A stretch of 64,000 bases of DNA, taken from Oscillospiraceae bacterium (lineage in GTDB: Bacteria; Bacillota; Clostridia; Oscillospirales; Ruminococcaceae). The DNA is taken from the NCBI GenBank assembly GCA_028720105.1, contig JAQYLI010000031.1, positions 41,691 through 105,690 on the forward strand, in the 5' to 3' direction. The notes under the pieces are model-generated. The model saw only the letters and a list, made by a program, of their open reading frames with translations, was not told the DNA's origin and ran no database searches. Position 1 is the first letter of the stretch; each line of letters starts with the position of its first letter. Shown in pieces: positions 8,844 to 18,738 of this stretch. Position numbers and translations under genes: made by a program.

Positions 8844-9839
8844 ATGACTATTCGTGAAGAGCTTGAGATCATCGAGCTGGGCACTCTCTGTGAGGACGCC
8901 TGCACTTCAAAGCACACAGGCAGACGGGTGCGCCCAGAGCCGAAATGCCCTATCCGCACAGAATTTCAGCGTGACAGAGACCGTATTCTTCACTGCAATG
9001 CATTCCGAAGGCTAAAGCACAAAACTCAGGTGTTTCTCTCCCCCGTAGGCGATCACTACAGGACAAGGCTCACCCACTCTCTTGAGGTTTCCCAAATAGC
9101 AAGAACAATCTCACGAGCATTAAGACTAAATGAAGACCTCACCGAAGCCATCGCCTTAGGTCACGATTTGGGTCATACCCCCTTCGGACACGCAGGGGAA
9201 GCTATTCTCAACGAGATATGCTCCTTCGGCTTCAAGCATTATCTGCAAAGCGTGAGAGTTGTTGACTATATCGAGAAAAACGGTATGGGTCTGAACCTTA
9301 CTTATGAGGTGAAAAACGGAATCGCCTGCCACACAAACAGGACAGCCGTTACCAAGGAGGGCTGTGTTGTCCGCCTTGCCGACAAGATCGCATACATAAA
9401 TCACGATATCGACGATGCCCTCAGAGCAGGCGTTATCACCGAGGATATGCTTCCCGAAAATGCAGTAAGCGTTCTCGGTCGGTCAAAAAGCGAAAGAATA
9501 ACCACCCTTATAATGTCGGCGGTAAAAAGCGGCGTTGAAGAAATAAAGCTTGAGGATCATATCAAAGCCGCCGAGGACGAGCTGTATGCCTTTATGTTCG
9601 AGCACGTTTATCACAACAACGCCGCCAAGGACGAGGAAGTCAAGGCTAAAATGCTTGTGGAAAAGCTCTTCCGCTATTATTTCAAAAACCCCGACAAAAT
9701 GCCCGAGGAATATATTAACATTATGAACCGTTTCTCCAAGGAACGGGCTGTTTGCGACTATATTTCGGGTATGAGCGACGGCTATGCCATAAATCTTTAT
9801 AACGACCTTTTCGTGCCAAAATGTTGGCACATTCAGTAA
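8844..9839 (+). CDS. dgt: Deoxyguanosinetriphosphate triphosphohydrolase-like protein
   Basis: An HD-superfamily hydrolase that cleaves dNTPs to nucleoside and tripolyphosphate. HCNAFRRLKHKTQVF, RTRLTHSLEVSQIAR and GHDLGHTPFGHAGE carry the metal ligands (His of THS, HD of GHD) in the order and spacing of the dGTPase-like subfamily. 331 residues is a usual length for Firmicute members, which end soon after the HD core. The chosen ATG follows GGGGAAAGGG; an ORF extension upstream runs through poly-T intergenic DNA. It sits immediately before dnaG, a frequent arrangement in Clostridia. Confidence 0.92.
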   Translation: MTIREELEIIELGTLCEDACTSKHTGRRVRPEPKCPIRTEFQRDRDRILHCNAFRRLKHKTQVFLSPVGDHYRTRLTHSLEVSQIARTISRALRLNEDLTEAIALGHDLGHTPFGHAGEAILNEICSFGFKHYLQSVRVVDYIEKNGMGLNLTYEVKNGIACHTNRTAVTKEGCVVRLADKIAYINHDIDDALRAGVITEDMLPENAVSVLGRSKSERITTLIMSAVKSGVEEIKLEDHIKAAEDELYAFMFEHVYHNNAAKDEEVKAKMLVEKLFRYYFKNPDKMPEEYINIMNRFSKERAVCDYISGMSDGYAINLYNDLFVPKCWHIQ

Positions 9840-9875
9840 ATCCCTTTGGCATTTTCCCGAAAGGAGGCTTAAGCT

Positions 9876-11630
9876 ATGCCCCTGCCCGAGGATTTTATAA
9901 TGCAGCTAAAGCAGAATAATCCCATTGAATCGGTAATGAGCTCCTACGTGAGCCTGAAACGAAGCAGCAGGGATTATGTCTGTCTATGCCCCTTTCATTC
10001 GGAAAAGACACCCTCCTGTCATATCAGTGTAGGAAAACAGTTTTTCCATTGCTTCGGCTGCGGTGCGGGGGGCGATGTCATCACCTTTGTAATGAAAGCG
10101 GAAAATCTTGAATATATTGAAGCTGTGCGCTTTCTCGCCCAGAGAGCGGGAATGAGTATGCCCGAGGAAGCAAAAAACAATGACCTCAGCAAACTCAAAG
10201 CTCGTATACTTGAAATAAACCGTATGGCTGCCCGCTTTTTCCATCAGACTTTGATGAAGGACAGCAGAGGTGAAAAGGGCAGGCTGTACTTTAAATCCCG
10301 TCAGCTGACAGTACAGACCATTACCAAATACGGTCTGGGCTATGCTCCCGATGAATGGCGGTATCTCACCGACTATCTCAAGTCTCAGGGCTGCACCGAG
10401 GATGAAATTATTGCTGCAAATCTCGCAAGGCAAAGTCAGAAGGGCGGCGTTTACGACAGCTTCCGCGACAGAGTAATGTTCCCCATTATCGACCTTAGAG
10501 GAAATGTCATAGCATTCGGCGGAAGAATAATCGATGGGGAGGGTCCCAAGTATCTTAATTCCTCGGACACCCCTGTTTTCAAAAAAAGCCGAAATCTTTT
10601 CTCCTTAAATTTTGCCAAGCGGTCGGACGAGCGCAGGCTCATTCTCGCAGAGGGCTATATGGACGTTATCGCTGTCAACCAGGCAGGCTTTGAAAACGTG
10701 GTAGCCACTCTTGGAACGGCTCTCACCCCCGAGCAGGCAAGGATAATGTCCCAGTACGCCGATGAGGTAATAATCGCCTACGACTCGGACGGAGCGGGAC
10801 AGAACGCCACTCAGAGAGCCATAAATCTTCTGAGCGAGGCAGGAGTAAAGACTAAAATAATTAAGATGGAGGGCGCAAAGGACCCCGACGAATTTATCAA
10901 GAAATTCGGCGCGCTCCGTTTCAAACAGCTCCTTGACAACTCCGACGGAGCCATAAATTTCCGACTGTCAAAATGCGGGAACGACCTTGACCTTGACAGC
11001 GATACTGGACGGGTGGAATATCTGAAACGCTGTGTTGATGTACTTTCACAGATAGCCTCCCCCGTAGAGCGAAGCGTGTATATCTCGAAAATCGCAAAGG
11101 AGCAGAATGTTTCACGTGATGCTCTTGAGCTTCAGGTGAACTCGGTTATCCGCAAGAGGATAAACGCCGACAAAAAACAGACCTGGAACGAGATACGCAC
11201 CTTTTCCGAAAAGCGAAAGACCGACCCTGCGGCGGTGAATTTCCCGAAGGAATACAAGGCAGAGCAGGGAATTATTGCTTATCTCTGCGTTCACCCCGAG
11301 GAGCTTTCATTTGTGGAGCAAAACCTGTCCCCCGACAGCTTTATGACAGAATTCCACAAAAAGGTCTATGAAAAAATGCTGTCGGGTATGAAAGAATCGG
11401 CGGATTTTAACATATTATCGCTTCAAAGTGAATTTCCTGCCGATGAAATGGGCAAAATAACCGGGATATTATCGGAAGCCCAGACTCTTGAACTGAACAG
11501 AAATGCCGCCGAAGATTACATAAAGATACTTAATGAACGGCGTGAACGGGAGCAGTCGGCGGCTCCTCCCTCGGCGCTTTCCGATGACGATTTTCTTTCT
11601 CTTGCGAAAAAAATACGCAGCAGAAAATGA
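9876..11630 (+). CDS. dnaG: DNA primase
   Basis: Makes RNA primers for replication. The N-terminal CHC2 zinc finger is CPFH...CFGCG (Cys38, His41, Cys59, Cys62), followed by the primase core with GYAPDEW and [16 protein letters not shown], then the Toprim motif EGYMD and [12 protein letters not shown] (metal-binding acidic residues). The C-terminal part (about 430-584) is the helicase-interaction region. Start ATG has AAAGGAGG 9 bases upstream. Length is at the short end of the family. Forms the classical macromolecular-synthesis unit with rpoD, 34 bases downstream. Confidence 0.96.
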   Translation: MPLPEDFIMQLKQNNPIESVMSSYVSLKRSSRDYVCLCPFHSEKTPSCHISVGKQFFHCFGCGAGGDVITFVMKAENLEYIEAVRFLAQRAGMSMPEEAKNNDLSKLKARILEINRMAARFFHQTLMKDSRGEKGRLYFKSRQLTVQTITKYGLGYAPDEWRYLTDYLKSQGCTEDEIIAANLARQSQKGGVYDSFRDRVMFPIIDLRGNVIAFGGRIIDGEGPKYLNSSDTPVFKKSRNLFSLNFAKRSDERRLILAEGYMDVIAVNQAGFENVVATLGTALTPEQARIMSQYADEVIIAYDSDGAGQNATQRAINLLSEAGVKTKIIKMEGAKDPDEFIKKFGALRFKQLLDNSDGAINFRLSKCGNDLDLDSDTGRVEYLKRCVDVLSQIASPVERSVYISKIAKEQNVSRDALELQVNSVIRKRINADKKQTWNEIRTFSEKRKTDPAAVNFPKEYKAEQGIIAYLCVHPEELSFVEQNLSPDSFMTEFHKKVYEKMLSGMKESADFNILSLQSEFPADEMGKITGILSEAQTLELNRNAAEDYIKILNERREREQSAAPPSALSDDDFLSLAKKIRSRK

Positions 11631-11664
11631 TCATAAATACCAACCGAAAGGACTGTATAAATAT

Positions 11665-12744
11665 ATGAATAATACCGATAAGGCTATGGAAACCCTGATG
11701 GAACAGGGTCGTGCTCACGGCAGACTGACTACCACCGAGATAAACGACGTGATGGAAAAGCTTGATCTGGACGTTGACCAGATCGACTCCTTTTATGACA
11801 GCTGCCAGAGCCTGAACATTGATATCATCGAGGACTTTGACGCTGAAAAGGAGCTTGCAATAGACGATATCTCCCTGCAGGACGATCTGGAGCTTGCTCT
11901 TTCCACCGAGGGCATCGCCATTGACGACCCCGTAAAGATCTATTTAAAGGAAATAGGACGAGTTCCTCTGCTCACTCCCGAGGAGGAGATACAGCTTGCG
12001 GAGCGTATGGCTGTAGGTGATGTGAAGGCTAAGCAGAGACTTGCCGAGGCTAACCTTCGTCTTGTAGTTTCCATCGCAAAGAGATATGTGGGCAGAGGTA
12101 TGCAGTTTTTGGATCTTATCCAGGAGGGAAACTTAGGTCTTATAAAGGCTGTTGAAAAATTCGACCATACAAAGGGCTTCAAGTTCTCCACATACGCTAC
12201 CTGGTGGATAAGACAGGCTATCACAAGAGCAATTGCCGATCAGGCGAGAACTATCCGAATCCCCGTTCATATGGTGGAGACCATCACAAAGGTAAAGAAG
12301 GCTTCAAGCCAGCTTCTTCACAAGAACGGTCACGACCCCTCTCCCGAGGAAATATCCGAGGAACTTGGTCTGCCTGTTGAAAGAGTGCGTGAGATAATGC
12401 GCATTGCTCAGGACCCCGTTTCTCTTGAAACACCCATCGGTGAGGAGGAGGACAGTCATCTTGGCGACTTTATCCCCGATGACGACGCTCCCGCACCTGC
12501 AGACGCAGCTTCGCTTATTCTTCTCAAGGAGAAGCTGGGAGAGGTGCTTTCCACCCTTACAGAGCGTGAGGAAAAAGTTCTCAGACTTCGTTTCGGTCTT
12601 GAGGACGGACGTTCCCGTACTCTTGAAGAGGTGGGCAAGGAATTTGACGTAACAAGAGAGCGTATCAGACAGATCGAAGCAAAGGCTCTCAGAAAGCTCC
12701 GTCACCCCAGCAGAAGCAAAAAGGTCAAGGATTTCCTTGACTGA
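11665..12744 (+). CDS. rpoD: RNA polymerase primary sigma factor (sigma-70/SigA)
   Basis: 359 residues. Region 1.1-like acidic N terminus (to about 95), region 1.2 [17 protein letters not shown], region 2 with [16 protein letters not shown] and the -10 recognition segment [16 protein letters not shown], region 3, and region 4.2 helix-turn-helix [19 protein letters not shown]. It should recognise the TTGACA/TATAAT promoters listed throughout this window. The ATG is preceded by AAAGGAC at about 13 bases; reading further upstream enters the end of dnaG. Confidence 0.97.
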   Translation: MNNTDKAMETLMEQGRAHGRLTTTEINDVMEKLDLDVDQIDSFYDSCQSLNIDIIEDFDAEKELAIDDISLQDDLELALSTEGIAIDDPVKIYLKEIGRVPLLTPEEEIQLAERMAVGDVKAKQRLAEANLRLVVSIAKRYVGRGMQFLDLIQEGNLGLIKAVEKFDHTKGFKFSTYATWWIRQAITRAIADQARTIRIPVHMVETITKVKKASSQLLHKNGHDPSPEEISEELGLPVERVREIMRIAQDPVSLETPIGEEEDSHLGDFIPDDDAPAPADAASLILLKEKLGEVLSTLTEREEKVLRLRFGLEDGRSRTLEEVGKEFDVTRERIRQIEAKALRKLRHPSRSKKVKDFLD

Positions 12745-12771
12745 TAACGCCGAAAGGAATGATAAAATCAG

Positions 12772-13194
12772 ATGTGTCTGACTCTCGAATCGGATTACGC
12801 TGTCAGGATAATCGGCTGTCTTGCCGCCGAAAATAAGCGTATCGACGCCAAAAACATATCCGAGCGCACAGGCGTCAGTCTGCGCTTTTCACTTAAAATT
12901 CTGCGAAAGCTTGTGTCTGCAGGTCTAGTGAGATCCTACAAGGGTATGCAGGGCGGCTACGAGCTGGCAAAGGCTCCCTCGGAAATAACTATGCTGAATG
13001 TCATTGAGTCGGTGGAGGGTGATTATTACCTTAACCGCTGTCACGAAGAGGATTTTGTATGCACCAGAGGTGCAAAGGGCTGCTGCTGCTACCAGAACGT
13101 GTTCAACGAGATAAGCGAGATGGTAAATAAAAAGCTTGCCTCCTGCACATTTCAGGATCTTCTGAATGACGATAAAAATTCCGCAGCAAAATAA
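12772..13194 (+). CDS. Rrf2 family transcriptional regulator with a cysteine cluster
   Basis: A 140-residue winged-helix regulator: LTLESDYAVRIIGCLA, the recognition helix region SERTGVSLRFSLKILRKLV, GLVRSYKGMQGGYELAK and the dimer helix are all typical. The segment CHEEDFVCTRGAKGCCCYQ has five cysteines spaced like the Fe-S ligand region of IscR/RirA/NsrR, so it may carry a cluster that senses iron, redox state or NO (inference). No Fe-S assembly genes are adjacent. It follows rpoD by 27 bases, with GAAAGGA before the start, and is closed by a terminator. Confidence 0.87.
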   Translation: MCLTLESDYAVRIIGCLAAENKRIDAKNISERTGVSLRFSLKILRKLVSAGLVRSYKGMQGGYELAKAPSEITMLNVIESVEGDYYLNRCHEEDFVCTRGAKGCCCYQNVFNEISEMVNKKLASCTFQDLLNDDKNSAAK

Positions 13195-13203
13195 TACTTA
13201 TAG

Positions 13204-13233
13204 TTCTCCCTGTCCCTGATGGGGAGAATTTTT
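13204..13233 (+). terminator. Terminator after the Rrf2 gene
   Basis: TTCTCCC / GGGAGAA stem with an 11-base loop followed by TTTTTAT. It ends the dnaG-rpoD-rrf2 unit. Confidence 0.75.
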
Positions 13234-13361
13234 ATATAGGCAATATCAACAAATTTAGCATCATAAGTTTGTATAACTTTTTTCTGATGTTTTTGAAAAA
13301 AACTGCGCTTCCCGATTGTTTATATATCAGAAGCGCTTTTAAGACAGGGGGAACCTACGTT

Positions 13362-13877
13362 ATGTATTCCGGCTCAAAAGGTACCTTTGACGACGGATAC
13401 ATCAGATATTTGCTTGACGCCTACTCGGAGCCGATAATAAGACTATGCTTCTCCTACGTCCGGAATATGCACGACGCAGAGGATATAGCGCAGGACACCT
13501 TCTGCGAGATCATCAAGCGAAAGCCCATTTTCACCGATGAAAATCACGAAAAGGCGTGGCTTATAAAAACTGCGGTCAACAAGTGCAAAAATCACCTTAA
13601 ATCGGGCTGGGTAAGCAAAACAAGCTCAATAGATGATAATTTGTCGTCCCCTGCTCTCGGGCAGGAGGACAGCGGTCTTGACGATACCTCCAGAGCTGTT
13701 TTTGACGCTGTTATGGAGCTTCCCGACAAATACAGAACGGTTATCCATATGTATTACTACACAGGGCTCAGTATCGCCGAAATAGCCGCCGCAAATGGGA
13801 TCAGCACCGCCTCCGCAGGCACAAGGCTTGCAAGGGGACGGGCGCTTTTAAAGAAAAAACTGGGAGATGATTTCTGA
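13362..13877 (+). CDS. ECF-type RNA polymerase sigma factor
   Basis: 171 residues with sigma region 2 (EPIIRLCFSYVRNMHDAEDIAQDTFCEI, about 20-50; quoted parts RNMHDAEDIAQDTF) and region 4 with the helix-turn-helix LSIAEIAAANGISTASAGTRL. ECF factors direct RNA polymerase to stress or envelope regulons. Start ATG follows AGGGGG by 8 bases. The stop overlaps the next start as TGATG, a strong sign of translational coupling with the downstream membrane protein, which I take to be its anti-sigma factor. Confidence 0.9.
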   Translation: MYSGSKGTFDDGYIRYLLDAYSEPIIRLCFSYVRNMHDAEDIAQDTFCEIIKRKPIFTDENHEKAWLIKTAVNKCKNHLKSGWVSKTSSIDDNLSSPALGQEDSGLDDTSRAVFDAVMELPDKYRTVIHMYYYTGLSIAEIAAANGISTASAGTRLARGRALLKKKLGDDF

Positions 13878-15097
13878 TGCCCGATTTTTCGGATAAATAC
13901 AAAAAAGCCCTTGAATATCAGGAAATATCTCCCGATTTCAAGGAATGGACAGCAAGACTTATGACAGAGCTTCGTGACAGCGAGGAGCTTATTCCCGAAA
14001 CTGACGAGGAAAACCTGCCTGTAGAAAAGCCCGTCAGCGTTTCGGAAAATGAGCTTATGACATCACGTAGGATAAAGCTTATCAAGGTAATATCCACCGC
14101 AGCGGCGGCGGCAGCCTGTCTTACGGTTGGCGTTGCGCTGAACAATGCAGGCATTTTTGACAAGGACTCCGACCCGTCGGTCATTGCAACTGACAGTATG
14201 GTTACAGAGGCTACAGACATCATCGAAGCCGACATCACCGCAGAAGAACGCGTTTCCGAAGCGGAACTTTCAACAACAGCGGCGGCAGTATCGGAATATG
14301 AGGATACAACGGCTTTTGAAGCAATTCATGAGACCGCTCCTCAAAGTATGACCGAGACTGTTACCGAAGCTTCCGCTGTGACCGAGACAAGCCAAGATAT
14401 AAAGCCTTCCGCAGCGTCATTTTCGGCTGAACCCGCATCTGCTCCTGTCGAGGAGCCTGCCGCAGAAGAATATGACGAAATCATTGAAGAATCGCCTGTT
14501 GAAGCCGCTCCTGCGGAAGGTGCCGGAATTGCTCCTTCCGCATATGACAGCGGTGAAAAGGACAACGATCTGCCGCTGGAAACGGTGCTTATCCTTGAGC
14601 CTTTTTCGGAAGAAGCGGAAATGGAAGAGGAAGCCGACATCGAGGAAGATGAGGAAATCGTTGAGGAAGTTCCGACAGATATCACATCTGCCGCAGATAT
14701 GTCCCGAGCAGCATCATTTTCGCCCAAAGAAGCAGTTTCGGAGTTTTCTGCGCAAAACTCCACAGCAGTGATAACTCCTGCATTTGAAGACATAAACTCA
14801 GAGGACGGCTCAGTGGTGACATACGAACCAAAGGAGGTCAGAAGTGTTACAAAGCTTTTAAACCTCAACAAGGAAATATCCGCTTATGCCGAGGAGGGAG
14901 AAGCGTCAATCGCCGCAGAAGCTCCCTCGGACAGCCGCTACATCATAGACTACGCAGGCAAACAGGGAAATGCTATGCGTATTTATATGGGCAGCAGATA
15001 TATCTGCTTTGCTTACGGCGGCTATTACTACACCTTTGAACTGACAGAAGAGGAGTACAATGAACTTGACGGCGTGCTGTTCGGGCTTATATCATAA
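13877..15097 (+). CDS. Putative membrane-anchored anti-sigma factor with long acidic linker
   Basis: 406 residues. The cytoplasmic N terminus (1-65) begins MPDFSDKYKKALEYQEISPD and resembles the short N-terminal regions of Clostridial ECF anti-sigma proteins; one membrane segment follows at about 68-90 (VISTAAAAAACLTVGVALNN). About 240 residues of Glu/Ala/Ser/Thr/Pro-rich low-complexity sequence then lead to a compact C-terminal domain (from about 340: NAMRIYMGSRYICFAYGGYY) that may be the extracellular sensor. Role as anti-sigma is inferred from the TGATG overlap with the sigma gene and the topology, not from a recognised domain. Confidence 0.7.
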   Translation: MPDFSDKYKKALEYQEISPDFKEWTARLMTELRDSEELIPETDEENLPVEKPVSVSENELMTSRRIKLIKVISTAAAAAACLTVGVALNNAGIFDKDSDPSVIATDSMVTEATDIIEADITAEERVSEAELSTTAAAVSEYEDTTAFEAIHETAPQSMTETVTEASAVTETSQDIKPSAASFSAEPASAPVEEPAAEEYDEIIEESPVEAAPAEGAGIAPSAYDSGEKDNDLPLETVLILEPFSEEAEMEEEADIEEDEEIVEEVPTDITSAADMSRAASFSPKEAVSEFSAQNSTAVITPAFEDINSEDGSVVTYEPKEVRSVTKLLNLNKEISAYAEEGEASIAAEAPSDSRYIIDYAGKQGNAMRIYMGSRYICFAYGGYYYTFELTEEEYNELDGVLFGLIS

Positions 15098-15110
15098 TAT
15101 GACTCCTCTC

Positions 15111-15192
15111 CCCTGCTGTGGGATATAACAGCAATTTATGTTCTGTTAAAAAATGCGCTCCCTGACCGTGGGATAATTTTATGTTCTGTTAA
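15111..15192 (+). repeat. Imperfect tandem direct repeat in intergenic DNA
   Basis: Two copies of a unit starting CCCTG and containing GTGGGATA and TTTATGTTCTGTTAA (second motif at 15135-15149 and 15178-15192). They lie between the anti-sigma gene and a terminator. Purpose unknown. Confidence 0.6.
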
Positions 15193-15240
15193 TAAAAATT
15201 CTCGTCCCGTCCTTTGAATGTGAGAGAATTGGTATCAAAC

Positions 15241-15276
15241 AGCCGCCCGTCCTGTGATAATGCAGGACGGGCGGCT
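15241..15276. terminator. Bidirectional hairpin between convergent genes
   Basis: A 14-bp perfect stem (AGCCGCCCGTCCTG and its complement) with an 8-base loop lies between the convergent anti-sigma and glmM genes. T-rich sequence follows on the plus strand (CATTTTATATT); the minus side is less T-rich. Confidence 0.75.
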
Positions 15277-15297
15277 CATTTTATATTCGCTTTTTTC

Positions 15298-16641
15298 TTA
15301 AAGAATAAATCCTTTTTCTCTGACGGCGCTTTCCACCATTGAGACATATTTTTCGCAAAGCTCCTTTGTCTGAGCCTCTGCCATAATTCTGAGGAGAGGT
15401 TCTGTTCCGCTGGGACGGACAAGCATTCTGCCGTTGCTTCCAAGTTCGGTTTCTGCTTGCTTTACAGCGGCAAGCACATCGGGGTCGCTTAATACAGCGT
15501 TCTTGTCGGTTACACGCACATTTTTAAGCAGCTGGGGGTAAATGGTAAGAGGAGCGCAAAGCTTTGCAAGGGTGCTTTTCTTGCTGCACATTACCTGCAT
15601 AAGCTTTATGGCTGTAATAATGCCATCTCCCGTGTTGGCGTACTTGCTGAAAATGATGTGTCCCGAGTTTTCTCCGCCAAGCTTGTAGCCCTTTTCGTTC
15701 ATACATTCGTAGACGTATTTATCTCCAACGGCGGTCTTTTCGTAGCCTATTCCAAGCTCGTCAAACGCCTTGTAAAGCCCGATATTGGACATTACGGTAG
15801 TTACGACAGTGTTATGCTCGAGAGTGCCTTTCTCCTTCATATAGCTGCCGTAGATGTAGAGAATTTTGTCTCCGTCAACCACATCGCCGTTTTCGTCCAC
15901 CGCAAGGCAGCGGTCAGCGTCTCCGTCAAAAGCAAAGCCTGCGTCAAGATGCTGCTCCTTTACAAGCCTTTGAAGTCCCTCGATATGGGTAGAGCCGCAG
16001 TTGGTGTTGATATTCAGACCGTCGGGGTCGTTGTTGATAACATAAGTCTTTGCTCCAAGCGCGTCAAAAACGCTTTTGGCAATGGTAAAAGCGGAGCCGT
16101 TTGCGCAGTCCAGACCGATACGCTTGCCCTTGAGGGAATATACCGCAAGGGATATCAGATATCCGATATAGCGGTTCCTGCCTGCGGAATAATCGCTGGC
16201 GCAGCCTATCTTATCCCTTTCCGCAAGGGGAATTTCGGGATATTCGCCGTCTATGTATTTTTCAATTTCAAGAATAACGCTTTCTTCAAGCTTTTCGCCC
16301 TTGTTGTTAAAAAGCTTTATTCCGTTGTCGTAATATGGATTGTGGCTGGCGGATATCATTATGCCGCAGTCAAAATCATCGGTGCGGACAACGTAGGAAA
16401 CGCAGGGGGTGGTTGTCACGTGCATAAGGCTCACGTCCGCTCCCGAGGCTGTCAGACCTGCTACAAGGGCATACTCAAACATATAAGAGCTTCTGCGTGT
16501 GTCCTTGCCGATGACTACCGAGCAGCGGTGATCTCTGCCGTAGTAATATCCGAGAAAACGTCCGATTTTAAAGGCGTGTTCTACGGTAAGGGTCTTGTTG
16601 GCTTCTCCGCGGAAGCCGTCTGTTCCGAAATATTTAGGCAT
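15298..16641 (-). CDS. glmM: Phosphoglucosamine mutase
   Basis: Interconverts glucosamine-6-phosphate and glucosamine-1-phosphate for UDP-GlcNAc and cell wall synthesis. PKYFGTDGFRGEAN opens the protein; the phosphoserine loop is GIMISASHNPYYDNG; the metal-binding loop is FDGDADRCLAVDE; the sugar-binding loop GGENSGH and the phosphate-binding RPSGTEPLLR near the C terminus complete the set. 447 residues is normal. I prefer the second of two ATGs because GGAG stands 7 bases before it and only 2 before the first. Convergent to the anti-sigma gene. Confidence 0.95.
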   Translation of the reverse strand: MPKYFGTDGFRGEANKTLTVEHAFKIGRFLGYYYGRDHRCSVVIGKDTRRSSYMFEYALVAGLTASGADVSLMHVTTTPCVSYVVRTDDFDCGIMISASHNPYYDNGIKLFNNKGEKLEESVILEIEKYIDGEYPEIPLAERDKIGCASDYSAGRNRYIGYLISLAVYSLKGKRIGLDCANGSAFTIAKSVFDALGAKTYVINNDPDGLNINTNCGSTHIEGLQRLVKEQHLDAGFAFDGDADRCLAVDENGDVVDGDKILYIYGSYMKEKGTLEHNTVVTTVMSNIGLYKAFDELGIGYEKTAVGDKYVYECMNEKGYKLGGENSGHIIFSKYANTGDGIITAIKLMQVMCSKKSTLAKLCAPLTIYPQLLKNVRVTDKNAVLSDPDVLAAVKQAETELGSNGRMLVRPSGTEPLLRIMAEAQTKELCEKYVSMVESAVREKGFIL

Positions 16642-16813
16642 TGTCATTCTCCGTTCAGATATATTTTTTATGGTATATTTTATGATTTATTTGATTTTAT
16701 GGTGAAAACACTCACAAGATTTATTTTATCATTTTATTCCTCTTTTGTCAACAAGAGGGCAGATAAAAAATATAACAATATGATTACAGAACTGCCACAA
16801 AACGGTACAGCGA

Positions 16814-16842
16814 TTGACAGAAAAATTCACCGGTGATATACT
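16814..16842 (+). promoter_or_regulatory. Promoter of the large lipoprotein gene
   Basis: TTGACA, 17 bases, TATACT, 32 bases before the start codon. Confidence 0.8.
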
Positions 16843-16873
16843 AATAATAAAGAAAATCACAGGGGGACTAAAA

Positions 16874-18679
16874 ATGAAAAAATTAACGCTTGCGCTTATC
16901 TGCCTTACGGTTCTTCTTTCCGCCTGCGGAACCGAGACAAAAGAACCCGAGGAGACGGATATACTCGATACAACGGCGGCAATGGAAACGACATCTGCCG
17001 TTTTCCAAACATCATCAGCAATTTCCGAAACAGAAACAGAACCGTCAAAGCCCGTTATAGTTGATGAGAGAGAAGCTGTCCCCGAGGGCTTTACAGCTGC
17101 CCTTGACCTTAATGATTTTGCGGACGAGGGATATTTATCGGGTGGATTTGCCGTTTCGGGCGGCGATGTCCTTCTTGTGGATTATACCAAGATCTATAAT
17201 GCGCCGGAAGATAGAAAACCTGACTATCTTTTGGGAATATCCATAAAGGAAAAGAAGCAGCTGTTCAGGATAGACGCACCCTCAGCCGATTGCAGCATAG
17301 AGCTTATACAAGGTTTATCGGACGGAAAAATATCTGCCTGCGCTTCGGTCTATAAAACAGGCGGCGAAAACATATCACTCATAGAGCTTGACAAGGACGG
17401 AACTTACAGGATAACCGAGGGAGCAGGCTCGGACGATATTGTTTATTCCTGGGGAGACAGAGCGGTTAAGGTTATTAACGGAAGCATTATAAACGCTCTT
17501 GACGGAAGCGTTCTCTGTCAGCGGTATGACGAGGAAAACGACCCCGATTTCGTAAATAGCAAGATATATCGTTTTTCTATGCCTTTGGATAATGACCGCT
17601 TTATTTATCAGATGATCGGTTATGAATGGTCGGAGGGCGTTGGGATTTATGATCTCAGCACAAACACCTCCATAAATTTGCCCGACAGCAGAGATACCGC
17701 TCCTTTAGGCGTGCATAACGGTATAGTCTATACCGTTGACAGCTTTGACGGTGTGGGGGAAAATATCTACATTTCAGACCCCGACACTCCGGAGAAAAAA
17801 CTATTCTGCAGTTCTCCATATAAACTTCAGATGAACGATATGCTTTATTATGAAATGCCCTCAAAGGGAGAGTTCCTTTTGGCAGTATATGAACCTTGGG
17901 TTGATCGAGGGGAAGAGGCAAGGCTGGCTATTCTCAGTCCAGATACGGGAGAGATCATGACCGAATACACGCTTCCCACTATCTCAAATTACTATCCTCC
18001 GTTTTTTACAGATAATTACATCTGCTTATTCGATTATACTGACGAGATCATCTACACCTTGCCTATGCCACGGGGAAAATTTACTGTTGAGGACAAGGGC
18101 GATACTACCGAGCTTTGCTACACATATCTTGGCAAGTCCGAAACGCTCAGAGCGAATTATAATTCCGTAACCTGGAACCCAAGCAAATATACAATTAAAG
18201 AGTTTAATGATGTGATGGGCTTTGACGGTGTTATCTATACGGAGACGGCGGCAGCGGGACATTGGTCGCATAACTTTTATCTTTCGGTCATTGACGGAAA
18301 GCCTGTTTGCATTGCGGAAAGCTTCGGAAGTAAAAGCGGCGAAAATGACAGTATTGCCGACATTGACGGAGACGGCATAAACGAGCTTATCTGCAACTGC
18401 GTTTACGGGGCTGACGGCGAACAGGAATGTTTAATTTATAAAATGACAGACGAGGGCATTATGAAGGCAAGCGGACACGACCTTATAGACAGCGAAATAA
18501 TTGAAAAGCAGACAATGTCAAATGCCATATCCTCGGTTTATCTTCCCGAAACGAATAAGATGCTTTGCGGATATGTTGAAAATGATGAATATGTAACTGC
18601 CGAATACGATATAGATATGTCTGCACTGAATTTCGAGCCTTTCGTATCGTCATTATTTGATTTACCTGCAGACGAATAA
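16874..18679 (+). CDS. Large lipoprotein with calcium-loop-like segment
   Basis: 601 residues. Signal peptide MKKLTLALICLTVLLSACG with lipobox LSAC, then a Thr/Glu/Ser-rich spacer (about 20-65) whose start PEETDI resembles that of the repeat lipoprotein at 2.05 kb. The body is a beta-rich, possibly propeller-like domain with recurring short strands. DIDGDGINELIC (about 495-506) is an Asp-rich loop like those of FG-GAP/VCBS or EF-hand calcium sites. AGGGGG lies 9 bases before the ATG. I do not recognise a named family; likely a surface protein. An internal ORF in another frame upstream is not used. Confidence 0.75.
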   Translation: MKKLTLALICLTVLLSACGTETKEPEETDILDTTAAMETTSAVFQTSSAISETETEPSKPVIVDEREAVPEGFTAALDLNDFADEGYLSGGFAVSGGDVLLVDYTKIYNAPEDRKPDYLLGISIKEKKQLFRIDAPSADCSIELIQGLSDGKISACASVYKTGGENISLIELDKDGTYRITEGAGSDDIVYSWGDRAVKVINGSIINALDGSVLCQRYDEENDPDFVNSKIYRFSMPLDNDRFIYQMIGYEWSEGVGIYDLSTNTSINLPDSRDTAPLGVHNGIVYTVDSFDGVGENIYISDPDTPEKKLFCSSPYKLQMNDMLYYEMPSKGEFLLAVYEPWVDRGEEARLAILSPDTGEIMTEYTLPTISNYYPPFFTDNYICLFDYTDEIIYTLPMPRGKFTVEDKGDTTELCYTYLGKSETLRANYNSVTWNPSKYTIKEFNDVMGFDGVIYTETAAAGHWSHNFYLSVIDGKPVCIAESFGSKSGENDSIADIDGDGINELICNCVYGADGEQECLIYKMTDEGIMKASGHDLIDSEIIEKQTMSNAISSVYLPETNKMLCGYVENDEYVTAEYDIDMSALNFEPFVSSLFDLPADE

Positions 18680-18738
18680 TTTTACGGTAACATTCATATA
18701 TTTGACTATATGTTTATATACAGAAAGGTCGGATATGA

